Source: Eimeria necatrix (lineage: Eukaryota; Apicomplexa; Conoidasida; Eucoccidiorida; Eimeriidae). From it: a DNA stretch of 17,500 nt. The stretch spans positions 229,391-246,890 of the forward strand of contig NW_013654790.1 in NCBI RefSeq assembly GCF_000499385.1, in the 5' to 3' direction. The notes below the pieces were generated by a model. The model searched no databases. It had not been told where the DNA came from and saw nothing but the letters and a program-made list of their open reading frames with translations. This document shows positions 10,577-17,396 of this stretch, piece after piece (position 1 is the first letter of the stretch; each line of letters opens with the position of its first letter). Both the position numbers and the translations under genes were made by a program.

Positions 10577-10697
10577 GCCGTTTGCTGCTGCGGGCAGATC
10601 AGCTCCTGGGACGAGCTGCTGAAGAACTGGAACTTGCGCTTTTCACCAAAGAACGAACTGAAGAGTTAAAACTATTTATTTATTTATTTATTTATTT

Positions 10698-10740
<43 letters not shown>

Positions 10741-10870
10741 TTATTTATCTGTTCTCCACTTGGTTCATGAAGGCCCGGCCCAACTGGCTCTTCAAAATGT
10801 ACTTCCTTTCCACCGCCCGCTTGAAGACCGAAGGCCGCACTGCAGACTCCCGCGCTCTTCCTTCTCCTAA

Positions 10871-10937
<67 letters not shown>

Positions 10938-11027
10938 AACAAAATTAAATAAATAATAAATAATAATTGAATGAAGAAGTTCTTGCGGGGTAGGGGGGAG
11001 CGCCGAAAGAGTTGCGGGTTGAGACGC

Positions 11028-11072
<45 letters not shown>

Positions 11073-11775
11073 GTGGGGTTGTCGGACTGGGCAATTGGAG
11101 GGGCTGAATTCATGAATTGGATTTGAATTAATTTCAAAATGTGAATTGGATTTGAATTAATTCCAAAATATAATTTAAATTAATTTAATTAATAAAATAA
11201 ATAAATAAATAAATAAATCTTCTCACCTGCTGACAGCACCACGTCCAGAGAGTACAGCTCATTCGCCTCGAAGGTAAAGTCTTCTTGCTGCAGCAGCAGC
11301 AGCAGCAAGTGCAGCAGCAGCAAGTGCAGCAGCAGCAAGTGCAGCAGCAGCAAGTGCAGCAGCAGCAAGTGCAGCAGTAGCAAGTGCAGCAGCAGCAAAT
11401 GCAGCAGCAGCAAATGCAGCAGCAGCATATGCAGCAGCAGCAAATGCCGCAGCAGTAAGTGCAGCAGCAGCAAATAGTAAAGATGAGCAGCTGGGAGATA
11501 AACAGACGACAAATAAAAGTGCACAGCAGCAGCAACAAAAGAATGAAATAATTAAAAGAATAAAACAATTAAAAGAATAAAACAATTAAAAGAATAAAGC
11601 AATTAAAAGAATAAAACAATTAAAAGAATAAAACAATTAAAAGAATAAATAAAAATAAAAAATAAAAAATAAAAAGAAATTGCATGCACCTTGTCTTCTG
11701 CTGAACCGGAGACAATTGGGAAGGTCCGGCTGCCTTCGATTACGTGCTGCTTCATTTGGTAGCACAGAACTCCCT

Positions 11776-11812
<37 letters not shown>

Positions 11813-12240
11813 TTGCCTTCCAAAGAAGACAAAAAGCAGCAAAAAAGAAGACAAACACAACCACCAGCACCGCAGCAGCACTGCAGCAGCAGCAGCACCA
11901 TTGCAGCAGCAGCATTCCAGCAGCAGCACTGCAGCAGCGGCCCTGCAGCAGTTGCAGCAGCGTTGCAGCAGCTGCAGCACTGCATCAGCAGCAGCACTGC
12001 AGCAGCAGGGCTGCATCCGCAGCAGCATTGCATCAGCACCCTTGCAGCATCAGCAGCACTGTCCCACTGCAGCAGCACTGCACCACCGCTGCAGCAGCAG
12101 CAACAGCAGCAGCAGCAGCACCATTTCATCCGCAGCAGCAGCAGCAGCAGCACTGCATCCGCAGCAGCAGCACTGCATCAACAACAGCACTGCATCCGCA
12201 GCAGCAGCACTGCAGCCGCAGCACTGCATCCGCTGCATCC

Positions 12241-12303
<63 letters not shown>

Positions 12304-12446
12304 CTGACGTGCATGGGTTTGACTCCCATGTCTTCTGCGACGGCCTCGATGGCCTTCGTGACTTCGCTGGCCTTCGCGCCCACGTCGACTTTGCGCAGCG
12401 CAGCTTCTGCTGCCAGCCAGCAGGCCTTGAGGACAGCAGCAGCAGG

Positions 12447-12493
<47 letters not shown>

Positions 12494-12807
12494 CGCGGAG
12501 CTGCTGCTGCTGCTGGCGGTACTCCTCGGGGGCGGGCGGCAGCGCCGCGAGGGTCTCGCGGACCGCCGCTGCTGCTTCTGCTGCTGCTGCTGCTGCTGCG
12601 GGAGAAGCCCCGCTGCTGAAAGCTGCTGCGTTGCTGCTGCAGCAAATGACGGTGTAAGCAGCAGCAGCAACAAAACCATCTATGTGCGCCCCCAAATGCA
12701 CCTTCACCAAATCCCCCTCCCGCAGCAGCAAAGAAGCAGCTCTTTCGCAAGGAGAGAAGTTCGCAAACACTTCGTTCACTGACACGCACGTCGGCACCGC
12801 TATCCCT

Positions 12808-12860
<53 letters not shown>

Positions 12861-13376
12861 GGAAGGGTGAAAGCCAGGACAAAACGCGGATTAAACAAAT
12901 ACCGAAACGGATGAAACAATAAACAAATAAATAAATATTAATTAATTAATTAATTAATTAATTAATTGATTAATTAATTAATTAATTAATTAATTAATTA
13001 GTTGATAATAAAAAGAGCAGCAGCAAACCTTTTTCGATCTTCTTGGCCTTGGCCTTTCTTTGGTAAACTTTTGCTGCTTCTTTTGCAACAAATAAATCTC
13101 CAAATAAACACAACTCAAAAACGTCTTCCCCAGGCACCACTCGCGCCAACACCTGCGCCCCAAACCCTAAACCCTAAACCCTAAACCCTAAACCCTAAAC
13201 CCCAGGCCCGTGGGGCGCACTGGGACGACTCAGCAGCAGCAGCAGCAAGAACAACGCGAACAACATGCGCAGCAGCAGCAGCAGCAGGAAGAGCCGGAAA
13301 AGCACGCGCAGCAGCAGCAGCAAGACGCGCAGACCAGCACCCACACCAGCAGCAGCAGCAGCAGCAGCATAATCAT

Positions 13377-13447
<71 letters not shown>

Positions 13448-13569
13448 CGAACCTGTCTCAAAGCAGCATTTGCAATTTCTGCTGCTGCCTTCAGCTTCTC
13501 CACCGCCTGGGGGCTGCTGAGCTCTTGCGGCCCCTCGCGCTCGCCCTCGCTGAGCTCGTGGTCGCTCAT
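9154..13569 (-). CDS. PA2G4: PA2G4/EBP1 homologue (proliferation-associated protein 2G4), nine exons
   Basis: This family has the type II methionine aminopeptidase fold without peptidase activity and works in ribosome biogenesis, rRNA binding and translation control. I infer exons 13569-13453, 13152-13029, 12805-12309, 11773-11690, 11287-11227, 10866-10750, 10224-10111, 9599-9532 and 9300-9154. They join in one frame of 443 codons including the stop (442 aa; animal members are about 390). Landmarks follow the family order: MSDHELSEGE start, KGIAVPTCVSVN across exons 2/3, REGDLVKVHLGAHIDGF, LAAEAALRKVDVG, YQMKQHVIEG, NELYSLDVVLSAGE, LPFSLRQLSDERASK, AQFKCTVHLTPSG, LKREDLKALL and a Lys-rich tail (KKNKKKQK). 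The extra length is an Ala/Gln insertion at about residues 136-200 in exon 3. Metal ligands of true aminopeptidases are absent. The start codon sits in an AAAATG context. The donors of introns 6 and 8 are unusual (see findings). Identity is secure; those two junctions are not. Confidence 0.93.
9310..9371. repeat. Telomere-like CCCTAAA block in PA2G4 intron 8, beside the acceptor
   Basis: About nine CCCTAAA units. In the sense strand they read TTTAGGG, then TTTGCTGCGCAG, the acceptor of the last exon. Confidence 0.95.
9475..9525. repeat. Telomere-like CCCTAAA block in PA2G4 intron 8, beside the donor
   Basis: About seven CCCTAAA units that begin a few bases inside the intron from exon 8. Intron 8 therefore has a telomere-like block at each end. 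Confidence 0.94.
10671..10748. repeat. (TTTA)n array in PA2G4 intron 6 at the donor
   Basis: About 18 TTTA units on the plus strand with two small interruptions. It touches the end of exon 6. In the sense strand it reads AAAT, the opposite of the intron 5 array. Confidence 0.9.
10868..10939. repeat. (AAAT)n array in PA2G4 intron 5 at the acceptor
   Basis: About 17 TAAA units. In the sense strand it reads TTTA and ends in TTAG, the acceptor of exon 6. Confidence 0.92.
11291..11475. repeat. 15-bp minisatellite GCAGCAGCAGCAAGT in PA2G4 intron 4
   Basis: About 12 tandem units of CAG repeat broken regularly by AAGT or AAAT. The sense-strand form (ACTTGCTGCTGCTGC) ends at the CAG acceptor of exon 5. 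Confidence 0.9.
11550..11650. repeat. 17-bp minisatellite AATTAAAAGAATAAAAC in PA2G4 intron 4
   Basis: About six tandem units with very few differences (one AAAGC variant). The array is AT-rich and purine-rich on the plus strand. Confidence 0.9.
12915..13010. repeat. (TTAA)n tract in PA2G4 intron 2
   Basis: Roughly 17 tandem ATTA/TTAA units with one ATTGATT break, next to short AAAT repeats. The tract is self-complementary. Confidence 0.9.
13163..13202. repeat. Telomere-like CCCTAAA block in PA2G4 intron 1, beside the acceptor
   Basis: Five to six units. In the sense strand TTTAGGG repeats run into TTTGGGGCGCAG, the acceptor of exon 2. Confidence 0.95.
13378..13445. repeat. Long CAG array in PA2G4 intron 1
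   Basis: About 22 uninterrupted units, one of the longest in the window. It reads CTG in the PA2G4 sense strand and begins a few bases after the exon 1 donor. Confidence 0.93.
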
Positions 13570-13582
13570 TTTGCTGCAGCAA

Positions 13583-13639
13583 AACCCTAAACCCTAAACC
13601 CTAAACCCTAAACCCTAAACCCTAAACCCTAAACCCTAA
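13583..13639. repeat. Telomere-like CCCTAAA block just upstream of the PA2G4 start codon
   Basis: About eight units ending roughly 14 bp from the ATG. In the PA2G4 sense strand they read TTTAGGG. The block lies in the 5' UTR or core promoter. Confidence 0.95.
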
Positions 13640-13721
13640 GTCCTGAGCCCTGGGCTTGTGTCGGCGAGAACAGACTTGCAAGCGATCTGCAGCTGGTTGA
13701 ATTTAAAGAGAGAAAACAGAA

Positions 13722-13797
13722 ATAAATAAATAAATAAATAAATAAAATAAAATAAATAAATAAATAAATAAATAAAATAAATAAATAATAAATAAAC
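13722..13797. repeat. (AAAT)n array upstream of PA2G4
   Basis: Tandem AAAT units with AAAAT interruptions, about 150-230 bp upstream of the PA2G4 start. Confidence 0.92.
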
Positions 13798-13856
13798 ATT
13801 TAGATGCAAAAGAACCAAAAGATGGAACCAGAGAAAAGAACTCCATACACTCCCGA

Positions 13857-13870
13857 GGTGTACATACACC
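13857..13870. promoter_or_regulatory. Inverted repeat GGTGTACATACACC
   Basis: Five-base arms with spacer ACAT, followed by CC. It lies 288 bp upstream of the PA2G4 ATG and is paired with a second copy 36 bp away. Confidence 0.55.
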
Positions 13871-13892
13871 CCAGAAGCAAGCCGCAACTTGG

Positions 13893-13906
13893 GCTGTACG
13901 TACACC
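13893..13906. promoter_or_regulatory. Inverted repeat GCTGTACGTACACC, one arm mismatch
   Basis: Second copy beside 13857, also followed by CC. The inner TGTACGTACA is a perfect palindrome. Confidence 0.5.
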
Positions 13907-13933
13907 CCAAACCCAAGTCCACGCAGACACGAA

Positions 13934-13996
<63 letters not shown>

Positions 13997-14075
13997 CCTA
14001 GGCAACAACAGCCGCCCCGGGAGAAGTGAGAGGCCCATTAAGACTTAATGGCAGCTGCTGCTTTTACACGTGTCC

Positions 14076-14101
14076 TAAACCCTAAACCCTAAACCCTAAA
14101 T
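14076..14101. repeat. Telomere-like CCCTAAA block
   Basis: Between three and four units in the divergent intergenic region. Confidence 0.93.
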
Positions 14102-14391
14102 CGGAGTCTGGCCCAAACCCTCAAGCCGCCCGGGGGCCCCACAGCCGCCGCAGCAGCAGCAGCAGCTGCTGCTGCTGCTGCTGTGGCTGCACCCGGTTGC
14201 AGCAGCAGCTTTTTCCCACAAAAAGGACACGCTGCAGCTGTAACTCAGGGCGGCGCCAGCGGCAGCAGCAGCAGCGGCTGCTGCTGCTGCTGCTGCTGCT
14301 GCAGCAGCAGCAGCAACTCGACACACAGCCCCGCTGCAGCTCCCCAGCAGCAAAGCCTCACCTGCAGTGATGCAAAAGGCGCTACTCGTGG

Positions 14392-14405
14392 GGTGTATAG
14401 ACACC
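14392..14405. promoter_or_regulatory. Inverted repeat GGTGTATAGACACC
   Basis: Five-base arms with spacer ATAG. It lies 500 bp upstream of the mitochondrial-type gene. Confidence 0.5.
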
Positions 14406-14456
14406 TGAGGGAGCAGCAGCTCTAGCTGGAAACCTCGTGGGGCGGCGTGCGGGGCG

Positions 14457-14488
<32 letters not shown>

Positions 14489-14504
14489 GAAACCTTTTCT
14501 TTCG

Positions 14505-14518
14505 GGTGTACGTTCACC
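14505..14518. promoter_or_regulatory. Inverted repeat GGTGTACGTTCACC, one arm mismatch
   Basis: Spacer ACGT with the right arm TCACC. It lies 387 bp upstream of the mitochondrial-type gene start. Confidence 0.45.
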
Positions 14519-14744
14519 GCAAACCTCCAACTTAGTGTTCCTCCAACAAAAACACTTAAGCCGGGCGCCTGCAACGGCCCAACCCCGTTTGCTGCTGCTG
14601 CTGCTGCAGCAGCCGCCAGCAGCAGCAGCTGCTGCTGCTCCCAGCCCCGTCGCTGCAGCAGCAGCGCCCGGCCGCATGCAGCAGCAGCTAAAGTTTAGTT
14701 TGTCCTGCTTGGGAGACTTAGCCGCGCCCGTGTCTTCTTGCGTA

Positions 14745-14775
14745 TTTAGGGTTTAGGGTTTAGGGTTTAGGGTTT
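14745..14775. repeat. Telomere-like TTTAGGG block upstream of the mitochondrial-type gene
   Basis: Four TTTAGGG units in the sense orientation of the downstream gene. Confidence 0.94.
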
Positions 14776-14891
14776 GGGCGTTGCTGCTGCTGACGCCTCT
14801 GCACACGCCAGCAGCAGCAGCAGCAGCAGCAGCCAGCAGCAGCTCCTCCCGCTGTAATTTTCTACCGCAGCAGCAGCAGCAGCAGCAGAGG

Positions 14892-15129
14892 ATGACGACC
14901 TCTTTCCTGTCTCGCGCTGCTGCTCTGCTGCGCAGCCGAGTGCTTGTGTCTCCCCTGCAGCAGCAGCAGCTGCTGCAGCAGCAGCTGCAGCAGCAGCTGC
15001 AGCAGCAGCTGCAGCAGCAGCGGCAGCAGCTGTTCCAGCAGCAGCTGCAGCAGCGGCTCAGCCGTTTTACCCGCAGTTTCCGCGAGCCGAGCAGCAGCAG
15101 CCGCGGCTCCGCGCCCAGCAGCAGCAGCC

Positions 15130-15188
<59 letters not shown>

Positions 15189-15324
15189 CTGCTGCCGCTG
15201 TGCCTGCTGGCCTCCCCAATAGCCTTCACTGACTTCAACACAAATGACCCAAAAGCAGAAACTTTTCTTTTCCTTTCTGGAAACGCCATCGGCTCCCTCA
15301 CTGAAAAAATTCTCGAAAATGAGG

Positions 15325-15374
<50 letters not shown>

Positions 15375-15688
15375 TTGCTGTTGCTGCTGCTGAAGCTGCT
15401 GCTCGGGGTGTTGGTTCTGGCGCTGCCTGCTGTTGCTGCTGCTGCTGAAGCTGCTGCTGTGGGTGTTGATGCTGGCGCTGTTTGCTGCTGCTGCTGCTGC
15501 TGCTGCTGAAGCTGCTGCTGTGGGTGTCGGTTCTGGCGCTGCTTGCTGCTGCTGCTGCTGTTGCTGCTGTGGGTGTCGGTTTACGCTGCTTGCTGCTGCT
15601 GCTGCCTGCGTTGGCGCTGCTGCGTCTGCTGCTGTTGCGGCTGCCGACACGCGCGTGCTGCTGCACCCGCTGCTGCGCCCACGCGCAC

Positions 15689-15724
<36 letters not shown>

Positions 15725-15966
15725 AGGCCGGGCAGTCGCTGTTCATGTTGGTGTTGTTTCTGGTTTATTTTGGGCTTATTGGGTTTGAAGGAAAAGTAAA
15801 TGGAGCAGCAAAAAGGTTGAAGTTTGCTGTTGCAACGAACTGGCAGCTGCCTGTACACCGCAGCTACTTCTACGCGCTGCCGCCCAACCCGCTGCTGCGC
15901 AGCAGCGCAGCAGCAGCAGCGGCCAGGAGCAGCAGCAAGAGCAGCAGCAGCAAGAGCAGCAACTGA
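14892..15966 (+). CDS. Unrecognised protein, probable mitochondrial membrane protein, two exons
   Basis: I do not recognise the family. Exon 1 (14892-15323, 144 codons) and exon 2 (15727-15966, 79 codons plus TGA) join in phase 0 to give 223 aa. The donor is GAG|GTGCTG, and the acceptor is a CTG array ending in CAG. The N-terminus MTTSFLSRAAALLRSRVL is rich in Arg, Ser and Ala with no acidic residues, typical of a mitochondrial presequence. Gln runs, an Arg/Ser stretch and a long Ser run follow. A non-repetitive segment (FTDFNTNDPKAE, IGSLTEKILENE) closes exon 1. Exon 2 opens with one hydrophobic helix (LFMLVLFLVYFGLIGF, about residues 149-164), then a basic segment and NWQLPVHRSYFYALPPNPLL. 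This suggests an inner-membrane protein with one span, perhaps a respiratory-complex or ATP-synthase accessory subunit (inference only). A TTTAGGG block ends about 115 bp upstream. The minus strand across 15210-15320 is also open, so exon 1 is less certain than exon 2. Confidence 0.55.
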
Positions 15967-15992
15967 GCAGCGCCCCCTGCTGCTGCGGCTGC

Positions 15993-16215
15993 TCATGGGA
16001 GCAGCAGCAAAGCAGCAGCAGCGTTTGAGCAGCAGCACCTGCTGCTGCTGCTCTTGGGAGCAGCAGCAAAGCAGCAGCAGCGTTTGAGCAGCAGCAGCTG
16101 CTGCTGCTCTCGGCCTTGACGCTTGGGCACGCTGCGTCTGCAGCTAGCTGCTGCTGCAGCAATTGCTGCTCCTGCTGCAGCAACCTGTTGCTGCAGCAAC
16201 GCTCGACTCAAAGCT

Positions 16216-16246
<31 letters not shown>

Positions 16247-16336
16247 ATGCATTTGCTGCTGCCTCGTTTCGACATACTCTGCAATTCTTGTTGCTGCACT
16301 CATCAATCCTTTGGCTAGCGAGGGCCACTTCGCTTG

Positions 16337-16378
<42 letters not shown>

Positions 16379-16439
16379 AGTAACTCTCCGCTACCGTCTT
16401 CCGCAGAGACCGCTCACTCATCCAACTAGCCAGAGACAA
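15993..16439 (-). CDS. Possible Ala-rich protein, unconfirmed
   Basis: A minus-strand open frame with an ATG at 16439. Its start is not repetitive (MSLASWMSERSLRKT). After an Ala run there is a polar, Cys-containing segment (IDECSNKNCRVCRNE). The rest is Ala/Gln repeat and a stretch matching the tandem duplication at 15997-16111. A GTAGCG donor follows the first 15 codons, but I found no acceptor in matching phase. CTG lies in the sense orientation, which in the firm genes marks introns, and this counts against coding. Plus-strand frames here are also open. No family recognised. Confidence 0.2.
15997..16111. repeat. 59-bp tandem duplication
   Basis: Two units begin GGGAGCAGCAGCAAAGCAGC at 15997 and 16056 and share the GCGTTTGAGCAGCAGCA core. 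They differ by only a few bases in the CTG part, which suggests a recent event. Confidence 0.85.
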
Positions 16440-16442
16440 AGA

Positions 16443-16603
16443 TAGCCAGCTAGCTAGCTAGCTAGCTAGCTAGCTAGCTAGCTAGCTACTTTTCTAGTTA
16501 GCTAGCTAGCTAGCTAGCTACTCTTCTAGTTAGCTAGCTAGCTAGCTAGCTAGCTAGCTAGCTAGCTAGCCAGCTGCCTTTCTAGTTAGCTAGCTAGCTA
16601 GCG
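16443..16603. repeat. (TAGC)n satellite with higher-order spacers
   Basis: Four GCTA tetranucleotide arrays are separated by three related spacers (ACTTTTCTAGTTA, ACTCTTCTAGTTA, CAGCTGCCTTTCTAGTTA). Every array is fully self-complementary. The GCTAGC core matches the satellite at 1603-2640. Confidence 0.93.
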
Positions 16604-16902
16604 ACTGAGCAAGCTACACAAAGTGGAGGCAGTGCAGCAGCTGCTGCAGCAGCTGCTGCAGCAGCTGCTGCAGCAGCTGCTGCGGCAAACGAGCACTCTA
16701 TAAAACCAATAAGTCAAAGAAGGCCGTCGAGCAGCAGCAGCGGCACTTCTGCAGCAGCAGCAGCAAAGTGCTGCAGCAGCTGCTGCTGCTCCCGCTGCCT
16801 TGCCTGCGCTGTTAGCAGCCTGCTGCAGCAGCCGCAACCTTACCCGAGTTTCCGCTGCAGCTGCTGCACCTGCTCAAGCAGCTGCTGCGGCGCCTGCTGC
16901 AG

Positions 16903-16942
<40 letters not shown>

Positions 16943-17078
16943 ACCTGCTACAGTTGCCATTGCTGCACCTGCTGCAGCACCTGCGGAGGCGCGTGCTGCT
17001 GCAGCTGCTGCAGCAGGCGGCGCAGCAGCAGGAGCAGCGGCGCCGCCGCTGCACGGGCTGCAGCAGCGCCGCCGCCGC

Positions 17079-17126
<48 letters not shown>

Positions 17127-17396
17127 AGTTCAGGGCAAATGCCTGGGGGTTTGCCAGGGCATTTCTGGCTGGTTGAAACCCTTGTGGCCCTTCTGGTGTC
17201 TCGGCTGCTCCAAAAACAGCAAACAAGACTTGACAGCAGCATTATGGATTTCTATGAAGGGGTGCTGCAGCAGCACTTCTGCTGTTGGCCGTTTGCTGCT
17301 GCTGCGCTGCAGGCAGCAGGCCAGGAAGTCCCTGCGCTCGCAGCACCCGCAGCAGCAGCAGCAAACTCTTGCTGCTGCTTCTTTGCTGCTGCTTAA
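17127..17396 (+). CDS. Possible internal exon of a plus-strand gene continuing past the window
   Basis: A CTG array ends in CAG at 17126, the same kind of acceptor used by the firm genes. The frame beyond it is non-repetitive: GHFWLVETLVALLVSRLLQ is a hydrophobic or amphipathic helix, then TRLDSSIMDFYEGVL. A donor-like GGG|GTGCTG lies near 17258. If the frame is not spliced there it runs on through an Ala-rich tail to a TAA at 17394-17396. A second frame (ANAWGFARAF) is also plausible before a donor near 17169. I recognise no family and cannot choose between the frames. Confidence 0.28.
   Translation, partial: SSGQMPGGLPGHFWLVETLVALLVSRLLQKQQTRLDSSIMDFYEGVLQQHFCCWPFAAAALQAAGQEVPALAAPAAAAANSCCCFFAAA

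Larger units (their letters stand above)
13570..14891. other. Divergent intergenic and promoter region
   Basis: It separates PA2G4 (leftward) from the mitochondrial-type gene (rightward). It contains four GGTGTnnnnACACC-type elements, telomere-like blocks at 13583-13639, 14076-14101 and 14745-14775, an AAAT tract at 13722-13797 and CTG/CAG arrays. A minus frame (14096-14677) is open but repeat-driven and ends in telomere-like sequence, so I left it out. Confidence 0.65.
15967..17126. other. Repeat-rich region without a confirmed gene
   Basis: It holds a 59-bp tandem duplication, several CAG arrays, the (TAGC)n satellite and a CTGCTGCAGCAG inverted-repeat run at 16633-16683. The Ala-rich plus frame from 16800 is repeat-driven up to the CTG array that ends at 17126. 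Confidence 0.55.

Noticed and set aside
11680..12782. Two long plus-strand open frames (325 and 293 codons)
   Set aside because: They are antisense to PA2G4 exons 3 and 4 and consist of CAG-repeat translation.
14096..14677. Minus-strand open frame of 193 codons
   Set aside because: It is largely Ala/Ser/Cys repeat, its end is encoded by a telomere-like block, and it has no recognisable conserved segment.
14862..15746. Minus-strand open frame of 294 codons across the mitochondrial-type gene
   Set aside because: It is mostly Gln/Ala/Ser repeat. The minus strand at 15210-15320 has a tempting TTTTTTCAG acceptor, but no matching minus-strand exon follows, while the plus strand joins in phase to a clearly non-repetitive exon.
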